Assembly (NCBI RefSeq): GCF_024611995.1
Contig: NZ_CP102509.1
Coordinates: 7,068,001-7,132,000, forward strand
Source: Streptomyces sp. NBC_00162
GTDB taxonomy: Bacteria > Actinomycetota > Actinomycetes > Streptomycetales > Streptomycetaceae
Direction: 5' to 3'
Length of the DNA: 64,000 nucleotides
Part shown: in pieces, positions 24,611-33,510 of the stretch
Layout: every line of letters starts with the position of its first letter
How positions within the stretch are numbered: position 1 is the first letter of the stretch
Made by a program: the position numbers and the translations under genes
The notes under the pieces: model-generated
What the model saw: only the letters and a program-made list of their open reading frames with translations
What the model was told of the DNA's origin: nothing
The model's database searches: none

Positions 24611-25297
24611 CGGTTCGAAGCGGTATCCCATGCCGGGTTCGGTGATCAGGTACCGGGGGTGGGAGGGGTCCGCTTCGAGTTTGCGCCGCAGCTGGGCCAT
24701 GTACACGCGCAGGTAGTTGGTGTTCTCGCCATACGTGGGGCCCCAGACCTCCAGCAGCAGCCGGCCCTGGGTGATCAGGCGGCCCGGATGGCTGATGAGG
24801 ATCTCCAGCAGGTGCCACTCGGTCGGGGTGAGCCGTACGGTGCGCTCGCCCCGCCGCGCCTTCTTCGCCACCAGATCGATGGTGAACTCGTCGGTCGTCA
24901 CCTGTGCCACCTTGTCGGCGGCGGATGCCCCCGGGGCCTCCTGGCGGCGGGTGGCCGCGCGCAGGCGGGCGAGGAGCTCGTCCATGCTGAACGGTTTCGT
25001 CACGTAGTCGTCCGCGCCCGCGTCCAGTGCGCGGATCTTCTCGGCCGAGGTGTGACGGGCGGAGAGCACCAGGATGGGGACGCGGCTCCAGCCCCGGACC
25101 CCCTTGATCACCTCGATGCCGTCCATGTCGGGCAGCCCCAGATCCAGGACGATGACGTCCGGATTACGGGCGGCCGCGAGCCGGAGGGCGGAGCCGCCGT
25201 CGGACGCTTCCTCGACGTCGAACTTGCGCGCCTGGAGGTTGATCTTCAGGGCGCGGACGAGCTGAGGGTCGTCTTCCACGACCAGCACCCGGGTCAT
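24608..25297 (-). CDS. kdpE: KdpE-type response regulator
   Basis: This 229-residue OmpR/PhoB-class regulator has a receiver domain with acidic pocket VVEDD, phosphoacceptor Asp52 in VIVLDLGLPDMDG and Lys in YVTKPFSMDE. A winged-helix DNA-binding domain follows from about 130 (LTPTEWHLLEILISHPGRLI, NYLRVYMAQLRRKLE). It should activate the kdp operon upon potassium limitation or osmotic stress. It lies directly downstream of kdpC, but the sensor kinase gene kdpD, normally between or beside them, is absent. A strong hairpin separates kdpC from kdpE. Confidence 0.9.
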   Translation of the reverse strand: MTRVLVVEDDPQLVRALKINLQARKFDVEEASDGGSALRLAAARNPDVIVLDLGLPDMDGIEVIKGVRGWSRVPILVLSARHTSAEKIRALDAGADDYVTKPFSMDELLARLRAATRRQEAPGASAADKVAQVTTDEFTIDLVAKKARRGERTVRLTPTEWHLLEILISHPGRLITQGRLLLEVWGPTYGENTNYLRVYMAQLRRKLEADPSHPRYLITEPGMGYRFEP

Positions 25298-25328
25298 CGG
25301 TGGGCACCCTTCCTTCCCTTGTGGGGCA

Positions 25329-25363
25329 GGGTGCGGAGCCGGCGCCCGGCCGGCTCCGCACCC
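25329..25363 (-). terminator. 14-bp stem hairpin between kdpC and kdpE
   Basis: Perfect arms GGGTGCGGAGCCGG (25329-25342) and CCGGCTCCGCACCC (25350-25363) flank a 7-base loop. It lies just after the kdpC stop on the minus strand, so kdpE is probably transcribed at a lower level or from its own start. It occupies the place where kdpD would be expected. Confidence 0.72.
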
Positions 25364-25373
25364 GCCCGGAACA

Positions 25374-26108
25374 TCAGCTCTCGGTCAGTGCCTTGAGCGC
25401 GGTGTTGAGTTCGAGGACGTTGACGCGGGGTTCGCCCATGAAGCCGAGGGTGCGGCCGGTGGTGTGGTCGGCGACGAGCTTCTCGACCCGCTTGACGTCG
25501 AGCGCGTTCTGTTCGGCGACCCGGTGGATCTGCAGCTCGGCGTAGGCGGGGGAGATGTCCGGGTCCAGGCCCGAGCCGGAGGAGGCGACGGCGTCGGCCG
25601 GTACGTCCTCGGGCTTGACCTGGTAGGAGGCGGTGGAGTTGTCCGCGATGACCGCTTCCTTGGCGGCGGCGACCTGGGCGCAGAGGGTGCCTTCCCCGGC
25701 GTCCTCGGTGCACTGGCCGCCCACGGCGCCGTTGTCGGCGGAGCGGTTGGTGGCGCCGGAGAGGAGCAGCGAGTACTGCGTGTTGACGCTGTTGGAGCCG
25801 AGGCCGTTGGACGGGCGCGGCTGGAACCACTTGAGGTCCGGCTTCGCGGCTTCTTCCGGGTCGTCGCCCGCAGTCGAATCAGAAGGGGCCTGCTCGGGCA
25901 GGTTGTAGGTCTGCCCGATGAGGGAGGAGCCGACGACCCGGCCGCTCTTGTCCTTGATCTCGGAGCCGTTGGCCTTGTCGTTGAACAGGGCCTGGGCGAT
26001 GCCGGTGACGGCAAGGGGGTAGAGGACCCCGCAGATCACGGTCAGGACGAGCAGGGCTCGCAGGCCGGCCCCGATCAACCGCGCTGTGTTTCCTACAGAG
26101 TTGTTCAT
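25374..26108 (-). CDS. kdpC: Potassium-transporting ATPase subunit KdpC
   Basis: This protein of about 244 residues is anchored by one N-terminal helix (ALLVLTVICGVLYPLAVTGI) with an outside domain that stabilises the KdpA-KdpB complex. It is slightly longer than enterobacterial KdpC. Family segments include GSSLIGQ, FQPRPS and LDPDISPAYAELQIHRVAEQ. ATG 26108 is used; GTG 26120 is in frame but nearly touches AGGAA. It lies 21 bp after kdpB. Confidence 0.9.
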   Translation of the reverse strand: MNNSVGNTARLIGAGLRALLVLTVICGVLYPLAVTGIAQALFNDKANGSEIKDKSGRVVGSSLIGQTYNLPEQAPSDSTAGDDPEEAAKPDLKWFQPRPSNGLGSNSVNTQYSLLLSGATNRSADNGAVGGQCTEDAGEGTLCAQVAAAKEAVIADNSTASYQVKPEDVPADAVASSGSGLDPDISPAYAELQIHRVAEQNALDVKRVEKLVADHTTGRTLGFMGEPRVNVLELNTALKALTES

Positions 26109-26129
26109 GGGAGTCAGCACGTTCCTAAT

Positions 26130-28235
26130 TCAGGCGAGCCCGGGGATGAGGGAGATGAGCATGTCGATGAGCTTGATGCCGATGAAGGGGGCGATGAGGC
26201 CGCCCAGGCCGTAGAGGCCGAGGTTGCGGCGGAGCATCTTGTCGGCGCTGGTGGGCCGGTACCGGACGCCCTTGAGGGCGAGCGGGACCAGCGCGATGAT
26301 GATGAGCGCGTTGAAGACGACGGCGGAGAGGATCGCCGACTCGGGGGAGGCCAGGCCCATGATGTTGAGCTTGTCCAGGCCGGGGTAGACCACCGCGAAC
26401 ATGGCGGGGATGATCGCGAAGTACTTCGCGACGTCGTTGGCGATGGAGAAGGTCGTCAGCGCGCCCCGGGTGATCAGGAGCTGCTTGCCGATCTCGACGA
26501 TCTCGATGAGCTTGGTGGGGTTGGAGTCCAGGTCCACCATGTTCCCGGCCTCCTTGGCGGCCGAGGTACCGGTGTTCATCGCGACACCGACGTCCGCCTG
26601 CGCGAGGGCCGGGGCGTCATTGGTGCCGTCGCCGGTCATTGCGACGAGCTTGCCGCCCGCCTGCTCCCGCTTGATGAGGGCCATCTTGTCCTCGGGGGTG
26701 GCTTCCGCGAGGAAGTCGTCGACCCCCGCTTCCTCGGCGATGGCCTTGGCGGTGAGCGGGTTGTCACCCGTGATCATGACGGTCTTGATGCCCATGCGGC
26801 GCAGCTCGTCGAACCGCTCGCGCATGCCCTCCTTGACGACGTCCTTGAGGTGGATGACACCGAGGACACGGGCGCCCTTCTCGTCCTGGACGGCGACGAG
26901 GAGCGGGGTGCCGCCGGCCTCGGAGATGCGGTTGGCGAGGAGATCCGCGTCTTCGGAGACCTGACCGCCCTGCTCGCCGACCCAGGTGATGACCGAACCG
27001 GCAGCGCCCTTACGGGTCTTCGTGCCGTCCACGTCCACGCCCGACATACGGGTCTGAGCGGTGAAGGGGACCCAGCCGGCGTGGCCGAGCTCCCCCTGGT
27101 GGCGTTCGCGCAGCCCGTACTTCTCCTTCGCCAGGACGACGATGGAACGGCCCTCGGGGGTCTCGTCCGCGAGGGACGACAGCTGCGCGGCGTCCGCGAG
27201 CTCGGCCTCGGTCGTGCCCTCGACCGGGACGAACTCGGAGGCCTGGCGGTTGCCGAGGGTGATGGTGCCGGTCTTGTCGAGGAGCAGGGTCGAGACGTCA
27301 CCCGCTGCTTCGACGGCGCGGCCCGACATGGCCAGGACGTTGCGCTGGACCAGGCGGTCCATGCCCGCGATGCCGATGGCGGAGAGCAGTGCGCCGATCG
27401 TGGTCGGGATCAGGCAGACCAGCAGGGCCGTGAGCACGATCATCGACTGCTCGGCGCCCGCGTAGATCGCGAACGGCTGAAGGGTGACCACGGCCAGCAG
27501 GAAGACGATCGTGAGCGACGCCAGCAGAATGTTGAGCGCGATCTCGTTGGGCGTCTTCTGCCGGGCGGCGCCCTCGACGAGGGCGATCATGCGGTCGATG
27601 AAGGTCTCGCCCGGCTTCGTCGTGATCTTGACGACGATCCGGTCGGAGAGCACCTTCGTACCGCCGGTGACCGCGGACCGGTCGCCGCCGGACTCGCGGA
27701 TGACCGGGGCGGACTCCCCGGTGATGGCGGACTCGTCGACGGAGGCGACGCCGTCGACGACGTCACCGTCGCCGGGGATGACGTCCCCGGCCTCGCACAC
27801 GACGAGGTCGCCGATCCGCAGATCCGTGCCGGGCACTTGCTCCTCGCCGGTGCCGTCCTCGGTCAGGCGGCGGGCGACGGAGTCGGTCTTGGCCTTGCGC
27901 AGGGTGTCGGCCTGGGCCTTGCCGCGGCCCTCCGCGACGGCTTCCGCGAGGTTGGCGAAGATCGTGGTCAGCCACAGCCAGGCGGTGATGGCCCAGCCGA
28001 ACCAGTCCGTCGGGTCCTTCAGCGCCAGTGCGGTCGTCACGGCCGAGCCGATCAGGACCACGAACATGACCGGCGACTTGATCATGGTCCGGGGGTCGAG
28101 CTTGCGGACCGCGTCCGGGAAGGACTTCAGCAGCTGCTTCGGGTCGAAGAGGCCGCCGCCCACGCGTCCGGAGGCCGGCTCGTGGCCGGTGGGCACGTCC
28201 TGGTGCGGAGCCCTGGTGGGTGTGGCGGTGCTCAT
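26130..28235 (-). CDS. kdpB: Potassium-transporting P-type ATPase subunit KdpB
   Basis: This 701-residue catalytic subunit has phosphorylation motif [13 protein letters not shown], the actuator TGES ([11 protein letters not shown]), hinge motif [20 protein letters not shown] and potassium-pump helix [15 protein letters not shown]. It drives potassium uptake through KdpA at the cost of ATP. ATG 28235 overlaps the kdpA stop by four bases (ATGA), which fixes the start. An open extension upstream in this frame is only the shadow of kdpA. Confidence 0.95.
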   Translation of the reverse strand: MSTATPTRAPHQDVPTGHEPASGRVGGGLFDPKQLLKSFPDAVRKLDPRTMIKSPVMFVVLIGSAVTTALALKDPTDWFGWAITAWLWLTTIFANLAEAVAEGRGKAQADTLRKAKTDSVARRLTEDGTGEEQVPGTDLRIGDLVVCEAGDVIPGDGDVVDGVASVDESAITGESAPVIRESGGDRSAVTGGTKVLSDRIVVKITTKPGETFIDRMIALVEGAARQKTPNEIALNILLASLTIVFLLAVVTLQPFAIYAGAEQSMIVLTALLVCLIPTTIGALLSAIGIAGMDRLVQRNVLAMSGRAVEAAGDVSTLLLDKTGTITLGNRQASEFVPVEGTTEAELADAAQLSSLADETPEGRSIVVLAKEKYGLRERHQGELGHAGWVPFTAQTRMSGVDVDGTKTRKGAAGSVITWVGEQGGQVSEDADLLANRISEAGGTPLLVAVQDEKGARVLGVIHLKDVVKEGMRERFDELRRMGIKTVMITGDNPLTAKAIAEEAGVDDFLAEATPEDKMALIKREQAGGKLVAMTGDGTNDAPALAQADVGVAMNTGTSAAKEAGNMVDLDSNPTKLIEIVEIGKQLLITRGALTTFSIANDVAKYFAIIPAMFAVVYPGLDKLNIMGLASPESAILSAVVFNALIIIALVPLALKGVRYRPTSADKMLRRNLGLYGLGGLIAPFIGIKLIDMLISLIPGLA

Positions 28236-29926
28236 GATGCGAGCCCTTCGGCGAGCGGACCCAGCGCCAGGGCCGGGAAGTAGGTCAGACCGGTGATGAT
28301 GAGGATCGTGCCGACGAGCAGGCCCGCGTAGAGCGGCTTGTCGGTGCGCAGGGTGCCTGCCGTGGCGGGGACCGGCTTCTGCTCGGCGAGCGAGCCCGCC
28401 AGCGCCAGCACGAACACCATGGGCAGGAAGCGGCCCAGCAGCATCGCGATGCCGATGGTGCTGTTGAACCACTGGGTGTCGGCGTTCAGGCCCGCGAAGG
28501 CGGAGCCGTTGTTGTTGGCGCCGGAGGTGTAGGCGTAGAGGATCTCCGAGAAGCCGTGCGCGCCGGTGTTGGCCATGGAGTTGGCCGGGGTGGGCAGGGC
28601 CATCGCGGCGGCAGTGAAGCAGAGCACCAGGGCCGGGGTGATGAGGATGTAGCAGGCGGCCAGCTTGATCTCGCGGGTGCCGATCTTCTTGCCGAGGTAC
28701 TCGGGGGTGCGGCCGACCATCAGACCGGCGATGAACACCGCGATGATCGCCATGATCAGCATGCCGTAGAGGCCCGAGCCGACACCGCCGGGCGCGATCT
28801 CGCCGAGCTGCATGCCGAGCAGCTGGATGCCGCCGCCCAGTCCCGTGTAGGAGGAGTGGAAGGAGTTGACCGCGCCGGTGGAGGTGAGCGTGGTCGCGAC
28901 CGAGAAGATCGCCGAGGCGCCGATGCCGAAGCGGTTCTCCTTGCCCTCCATCGCCCCGCCGGCCAGCTCGAGTGCCGGGCCGTGGTGGGCGAACTCGGTC
29001 CACATCATCAGGCCGGTGAAGGCGATCCAGATGATGCCCATCGTGGCGAGGATCGCGTAGCCCTGGCGCAGGTTTCCGACCATGCGGCCGAAGGTGCGGG
29101 TCAGCGCGAGCGGGATGACCAGGATCAGGAAGATCTCGAACAGGTTCGAGAAGGGCGTCGGGTTCTCGAAGGGGTGGGCGGAGTTGGCGTTGAAGTAGCC
29201 GCCGCCGTTCGTACCGAGCTCCTTGATGACCTCCTGCGAGGCGACGGCCCCGCCGTTCCACTGCTGGGTGCCTCCGAGGAACTGGCCGACCTCGTGGATG
29301 CCGGCGAAGTTCTGGACGACCCCGCAGGCGACCAGGACGATCGCGCCGATCACCGCGATGGGCAGCAGGATGCGGACGGTGCCGCGGACCAGGTCGGACC
29401 AGAAGTTGCCGAGCTCACCGGTACGGGTGGGGGTCCCCCCTGCTCGAAGAGCTCGGGGGAGTGCGAAGCCCCGTACGAGGGCCACCGCGACGGCCATGCC
29501 GACGGCGGCGGAGACGAAGTTCTGCACCGCGAGACCGCCGGTCTGCACGACGTGGCCCATGGCCTGCTCGCCGGCGTAGGACTGCCAGTTGGTGTTGGCG
29601 ACGAAGGAGGCGGCGGTGTTGAAGGCCTGGTCGGGGTCGATCGACACGAAGCCGAGGGAGCCGGGCAGGCTGCCCTGGAGGCGCTGCAGGACGTAGAGGA
29701 ACAGGACGCTCACGGCGGAGAAGGCCAGGACGGCGCGCAGGTAGGCGGGCCAGCGCATCTCGGCCGACGGGTTGGCGCCGATGGCCTTGTAGATCCACTT
29801 CTCCGGCTTGTAGTGCTTCTCGGAGGAGTAGACGCGGGCCATGTAGTCGCCCAGCGGACGGTAGGCCAGCGCGAGCGCGGCGATCAGCGCGAGCAGCTGG
29901 AGCACGCCAGCGGTTACGGGGCTCAT
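28232..29926 (-). CDS. kdpA: Potassium-transporting ATPase subunit KdpA, with an in-frame inserted repeat
   Basis: This 564-residue membrane channel subunit has the four selectivity-filter loops of the SKT family ([49 protein letters not shown]). ATG 29926 is used; kdpF ends eight bases upstream. After ALVRGFA there is an extra stretch [12 protein letters not shown] before the conserved RTGELGNFW. This is encoded by a 34-bp palindromic element at 29428-29461. The frame is kept, so the gene is probably functional, with about 11-12 extra residues in a cytoplasmic loop. Confidence 0.93.
   Translation of the reverse strand: MSPVTAGVLQLLALIAALALAYRPLGDYMARVYSSEKHYKPEKWIYKAIGANPSAEMRWPAYLRAVLAFSAVSVLFLYVLQRLQGSLPGSLGFVSIDPDQAFNTAASFVANTNWQSYAGEQAMGHVVQTGGLAVQNFVSAAVGMAVAVALVRGFALPRALRAGGTPTRTGELGNFWSDLVRGTVRILLPIAVIGAIVLVACGVVQNFAGIHEVGQFLGGTQQWNGGAVASQEVIKELGTNGGGYFNANSAHPFENPTPFSNLFEIFLILVIPLALTRTFGRMVGNLRQGYAILATMGIIWIAFTGLMMWTEFAHHGPALELAGGAMEGKENRFGIGASAIFSVATTLTSTGAVNSFHSSYTGLGGGIQLLGMQLGEIAPGGVGSGLYGMLIMAIIAVFIAGLMVGRTPEYLGKKIGTREIKLAACYILITPALVLCFTAAAMALPTPANSMANTGAHGFSEILYAYTSGANNNGSAFAGLNADTQWFNSTIGIAMLLGRFLPMVFVLALAGSLAEQKPVPATAGTLRTDKPLYAGLLVGTILIITGLTYFPALALGPLAEGLAS
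29428..29461. repeat. 34-bp REP-like palindromic element inserted inside kdpA
   Basis: On the kdpA strand the element reads CTCCCCCGAGCTCTTCGAGC followed by AGGGGGGACCCCCA. It folds as TCCCCCGAGCTC paired with GAGCAGGGGGGA around a TTC loop, with two mismatches. I recall this sequence as a dispersed repeat of streptomycete genomes, usually between genes. Here it is inside a coding region and translated as [12 protein letters not shown]. No other copy was seen in the window. Confidence 0.75.
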
Positions 29927-29934
29927 ATCAGTGC

Positions 29935-30024
29935 TCAGAACCTCTCCGGGTACACAAGGGCGAGGACGAGGTATCCGAGCAGGGAGACGGCCACGACGAG
30001 GCCGACGACGTTTTCGGCGGTCAC
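29935..30024 (-). CDS. kdpF: KdpF small membrane subunit
   Basis: This 29-residue single-helix protein has the sequence [20 protein letters not shown] followed by LALVYPERF, the typical KdpF pattern including the terminal YPERF. It stabilises the KdpABC complex. GTG 30024 overlaps the stop of the 27-residue ORF upstream by four bases (GTGA). kdpA follows after eight bases. Confidence 0.9.
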   Translation of the reverse strand: MTAENVVGLVVAVSLLGYLVLALVYPERF

Positions 30025-30104
30025 AGCTTGGTCACCCCCCGGGCGATGAGAGCCACCAGCGCGAACACCGCGACCGTGGTGACGACGAAGGCCAGATCGG
30101 CCAT
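30021..30104 (-). CDS. 27-residue membrane peptide at the head of the kdp operon
   Basis: ATG 30104 is preceded by AGGAG at six bases. It encodes [20 protein letters not shown] followed by ARGVTKL, one transmembrane helix with a positive tail. Its stop overlaps the kdpF start (GTGA), so translation is coupled. It may be an extra small Kdp subunit or a leader that sets kdpF translation. I do not know a named family for it. Confidence 0.72.
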   Translation of the reverse strand: MADLAFVVTTVAVFALVALIARGVTKL

Positions 30105-30137
30105 CGCGAGCTCCTGAGTGAAGAGGGAAGAATCGAA

Positions 30138-30191
30138 TCGGCCAGGTGGCTGGCCGATATCGAGATAACCGTGTCTTCACCCCGGCGTTAA
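30138..30191 (-). promoter_or_regulatory. kdp operon promoter with overlapping palindrome
   Basis: On the minus strand TTAACG (30191-30186) and TTATCT (30168-30163) are 17 bases apart and make a good -35/-10 pair. A perfect inverted repeat, TCGGCCAG-GTGG-CTGGCCGA (30138-30157), starts right at the predicted transcription start. It could be an operator, for example for KdpE, or an early mRNA hairpin. Confidence 0.6.
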
Positions 30192-30282
30192 GCCACTTTG
30201 ACGGGCTCCATACGGGGGCACGGGCGCTCTTGACGCCCCCCTGACGCCGGAGCCGCCCGACGGCCTGAAATAGACTGTTTCG

Positions 30283-30642
30283 GTGACCGAGACTCCTTTG
30301 CCTCCCTGCCCCGAATGCGCCAGCGCCTACGCGTACGAAATGGGTGTGCTCCTCGTCTGCCCCGAGTGCGGACACGAGTGGTCCCCCGCCTCCGCCGAGG
30401 CCGGCGGCGGCGCCTCCGAGGAGCGGGTCGTCAAGGACGCGGTCGGCAACGTACTGACTGATGGCGACACCGTGACGGTCGTCAAGGGTCTGAAGGTCAA
30501 GGGCAGCACGTCCGGCATCAAGGCGGGCACCAAGGTGCGCAACATCCGCCTCGTCGACGGTGTCGACGGTCACGACATCGACTGCAAGATCGAGGGGTTC
30601 GGCCCCATGCAGCTGAAGTCCAGCGTGGTCCGGAAGGGCTGA
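30283..30642 (+). CDS. PhnA/YjdM-like zinc-ribbon protein
   Basis: This 119-residue protein has an N-terminal zinc ribbon ([13 protein letters not shown] ... [11 protein letters not shown]). A C-terminal PhnA-type SH3-like domain follows ([34 protein letters not shown]). The family was named for phosphonate operons, but its biochemical role is uncertain and it is widespread without phosphonate genes. GTG 30283 lies seven bases after TAGACT (30271-30276), so the mRNA may be leaderless. It is divergent from kdp. Confidence 0.85.
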   Translation: MTETPLPPCPECASAYAYEMGVLLVCPECGHEWSPASAEAGGGASEERVVKDAVGNVLTDGDTVTVVKGLKVKGSTSGIKAGTKVRNIRLVDGVDGHDIDCKIEGFGPMQLKSSVVRKG

Positions 30643-30645
30643 TCG

Positions 30646-32403
30646 TCACCGCCGGACGGCCGACCTGCGCCGCAGGTCCTCGGCGGCCCGGGTGGCGGCG
30701 CGTCCTTCCCGGCGGTGGCCGTTCCCGCTGAGGCGGTGGCCGAGCCACGCCAGGCTCTCCGCGAGGGCGGCGACGTCGTTGCCGGGGTGGATCAAGGCCA
30801 GGTCCTCCAGCAGGTCCACGGCTTCCGTGGTGGGCGCGAGCACCTCGTCGTCGTACCCGGCCCGGGCCAGCCGGAGGCCGAGGTTGGACAGACCGTGGAT
30901 CAGCCCGGACAGGTGGTCGCCCTCCGGCTCGGCCGACCGTAGCCGGCGGTACAGGTCCACCGCCTCCCGCGCGACGGCGAGCGATTCCTCGTGACGGTCG
31001 GCGTCGGTGAGCCGGACGCCGAGGTTGTTCAGCGCCCGGGCCAGCTCCGGCAGTCGGTTGGTGGGGTCCTCCCGGGCGAGTTCCCGGTGGAGGCGGATGG
31101 ACTCCTCGGCCGGAACGAGCGCGTCGTGGTGGCGGCCGAGCACCGAAAGCCGGCTGCCGAGGCTGTCGAGCGCGTCCGCCATGAGCGGGCGCACCAGGTG
31201 GGGCGCTGCCTCGACGGTGCGCCGGCACAGGTGCACCGCCTCGTCCACGGCGGCCAGGGCCTCGGCGCGGTGACCGCTCCACGCCTCGGCCAGACCCAGG
31301 TTGTGCAAGGAGCGCGCCAGCGCGATCGACATGCCCGGCGTGACTTCGGCGGCCCGGCGGCACAGGTCGACGGCGTCGCGGAGCATGCCGACGGCCAGGT
31401 CGAGACTGCCGGCCGAGGCCAGGCGCAGGCCCTGCTCGTTCAGCTTCCGGATGCGGGCCAGGACGGCCGGGTCGGGGGCATCGGAGGGACGCCGGCCGGC
31501 CGTGGACCGCGGGTGCTCGAACCGGCCGTCCTCGCCGAGGGTGATGCCGTTGCGCCGTGCCACGGCGGTCACGAAGGCGAGCAGGTGCGGGCCGGTGCGG
31601 GCGAGTCGGCGGTAGACGGCCGCGGCCTCCTCGCGGTACGGGCCGGTCTCGTCCCCGCGGCCGAGTTCGGACAGTTCATGGGTGAGGCTGACGAGGGCCA
31701 CCCAGTGGTCGGCCACATCTTTGGCGAGCGGGGGCTCGGCGAGCAGGGACTGGGCGAGCGGGGAGCCGGTGTGGCGGCGGTACCGGCCGATCGCGTCGCG
31801 CAGGACGCCCGCCGCTTCCGCGTGGTGGCCCATCTCGCCGAGCTTGACGCCCAGTTCCACCAGCGACGAGGCGAGTTCGAGATCGGCTGAGCCCGGCTGC
31901 CGCGCGGCCAGGCCACGGCGCACCTCGACGCCTTCGCGCATCCGGTCGAGTGCTTCGTGGTGCTGTCCCAGTTCGGCCAGCTGGTTGCCGAGGTTGGTCA
32001 ACGCCGAGGCCAGGTCGGGGAGATACCTGCCGGGATCCCGGTGCGCGAGCTCGCGGTACAGGTCGGTGGCCTCCGCGGCCAGGGCGCGGGCCTCGCCGCG
32101 GCGGCGCAGGAGGCCCAGGATCAGGGCGCGTTGGCCGAGGGTCATGGCCAGGCTCGGCAGCCAGGCCCCCCGGTCCCCGTCGGCGAGGCGCCGGGTGACC
32201 TCGACGGCCTCTGCCAGGACTTCGGCCAACTCCTGGTGCTGTTCGGGCCGTTCCATCAGCAGAGCGCCGAGCCGGTACAGGCAGAGTGCGAACCCGGAGA
32301 GGTACTCGGCGGGATCGGCACGGGCCAGTAAGCGGGACGCGTCGGCGTCCCGCCGCGCGTCGCTCAGCTCCCGCTCGGCGCCCGGTCCACCCTGATCGGT
32401 CAT
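30646..32403 (-). CDS. Tetratricopeptide-repeat protein
   Basis: This 585-residue all-helical protein consists of many TPR-like repeats (for example ALTNLGNQLAELGQHHEALD, ARALNNLGVRLTDADRHEES, LARSLHNLGLAEAWSGHRAE). No enzymatic, signal or membrane segment was seen. Such proteins are protein-binding scaffolds, often near STAND or regulatory systems in actinomycetes. Its stop is three bases from the convergent PhnA-like stop. Function unknown. Confidence 0.75.
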   Translation of the reverse strand: MTDQGGPGAERELSDARRDADASRLLARADPAEYLSGFALCLYRLGALLMERPEQHQELAEVLAEAVEVTRRLADGDRGAWLPSLAMTLGQRALILGLLRRRGEARALAAEATDLYRELAHRDPGRYLPDLASALTNLGNQLAELGQHHEALDRMREGVEVRRGLAARQPGSADLELASSLVELGVKLGEMGHHAEAAGVLRDAIGRYRRHTGSPLAQSLLAEPPLAKDVADHWVALVSLTHELSELGRGDETGPYREEAAAVYRRLARTGPHLLAFVTAVARRNGITLGEDGRFEHPRSTAGRRPSDAPDPAVLARIRKLNEQGLRLASAGSLDLAVGMLRDAVDLCRRAAEVTPGMSIALARSLHNLGLAEAWSGHRAEALAAVDEAVHLCRRTVEAAPHLVRPLMADALDSLGSRLSVLGRHHDALVPAEESIRLHRELAREDPTNRLPELARALNNLGVRLTDADRHEESLAVAREAVDLYRRLRSAEPEGDHLSGLIHGLSNLGLRLARAGYDDEVLAPTTEAVDLLEDLALIHPGNDVAALAESLAWLGHRLSGNGHRREGRAATRAAEDLRRRSAVRR

Positions 32404-32550
32404 CTGCCCCTGCCCCTCCTCGCACGGAACGTCCCCGCTTCATCACGTCCTGGCGCCGGGGGACGGTTCCACCGGACCGGACGCGGCCCGGGAAGAGGCA
32501 GACTTGGTGCGGGGGATGCCCCTGATGCCCCGGATGCCCGAGGAGTGAGT

Positions 32551-33492
32551 GTGCCTGTTCCGATCATCATCGACTGCGATCCCGGCCACGACGATGCCCT
32601 GGCGATCATGCTGGCGGCGGGTGACCCCGCGGTCGACCTGCTCGCCATCACCACGGTCGCAGGCAACCAGACGCTCGCCAAGACCACCTTGAACGCGCGC
32701 CGCGTCTGCACGGTCGCGGGCATCACCGGCGTGCCCATCGCGGCCGGCTGCGACCGCCCGCTGGTGCAGCCGCTGGTGGTGGCGGACGACGTCCACGGGG
32801 AATCGGGCATGGACGGGCCGCGGTTCCCCGAACCCACCGTGGACGTGGTCCCCGAGCACGCCGTGGAACTCATCCACCGGATCCTGACCACGCACCCGGA
32901 GCCCGTCACCCTCGTGCCGACGGCGCCCCTGACCAACATCGCCCTGCTGCTGACCCGGTACCCCGACGCTGCCGCGCACATCCGCGAGATCGTCCTCATG
33001 GGCGGTTCCACCGAGCGCGGCAACCGCACTCCGGCCGCCGAGTTCAACATCCAGGCCGATCCGGAGGCCGCGGACATCGTCTTCCGCAGCGGTGTGCCGA
33101 TCACCATGTGCGGCCTCAACGTGACCCACCAGGCGCTCGCCACCCCCGAGGTGCTGGCCCGCTTCGAGGGGCTCGGCACCGAGCTCGGCCGTACCTGCGC
33201 CGGACTGATGTCGTTCTTCGCCGCCACCTACCGCCGCCTGTGGGGCTTCGAGAGTCCGCCGCTGCACGACCCCGTCGCGGTCGCCCGGGTCATCGAGCCC
33301 GGACTCGTGCACTGCGTACCGGCGAGCGTGGTCGTGGAGCTGCGCGGCCAGTACACGCGGGGAGCCACGGTCGTCGACCTCCACCGTTCCCTGGACCTCC
33401 CGGTCAACGCGCAGGTCGCGGTGACCCTGGAGACCGAGCTGTTCTGGGACCGGCTGGTCGACGCCGTGGCGGCGCTGGGCTCCCGTACGTGA
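32551..33492 (+). CDS. Inosine/uridine-preferring nucleoside hydrolase
   Basis: This hydrolase of about 313 residues cleaves ribonucleosides to base and ribose. The calcium-binding motif IIIDCDPGHDDALAI is at the N-terminus, the middle has PTAPLTNIALLL and VLMGGST, and the terminal acid site is LHDPVAVARV. GTG 32551 is chosen because GAGGAG is five bases upstream; GTG 32545 overlaps that site and is less likely. It converges with the chitinase gene, their stops lying in an 11-bp tandem duplication. Salvage of external nucleosides is the likely role. Confidence 0.88.
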   Translation: MPVPIIIDCDPGHDDALAIMLAAGDPAVDLLAITTVAGNQTLAKTTLNARRVCTVAGITGVPIAAGCDRPLVQPLVVADDVHGESGMDGPRFPEPTVDVVPEHAVELIHRILTTHPEPVTLVPTAPLTNIALLLTRYPDAAAHIREIVLMGGSTERGNRTPAAEFNIQADPEAADIVFRSGVPITMCGLNVTHQALATPEVLARFEGLGTELGRTCAGLMSFFAATYRRLWGFESPPLHDPVAVARVIEPGLVHCVPASVVVELRGQYTRGATVVDLHRSLDLPVNAQVAVTLETELFWDRLVDAVAALGSRT

Positions 33493-33510
33493 ATCAGCCG
33501 TGAATCAGCC
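33489..33510. repeat. 11-bp perfect tandem duplication over two convergent stops
   Basis: GTGAATCAGCC occurs at 33489-33499 and 33500-33510. The first copy holds the TGA of the nucleoside hydrolase (33490-33492). The second holds the TGA of the chitinase (33505-33507, minus strand). Confidence 0.85.

Noticed and set aside
30230..30283. A full -35/-10 promoter for the PhnA-like gene using TTGACG at 30230
   Set aside because: The spacing to TAGACT at 30271 is 35 bases, far too long; only the -10-like box is plausible.
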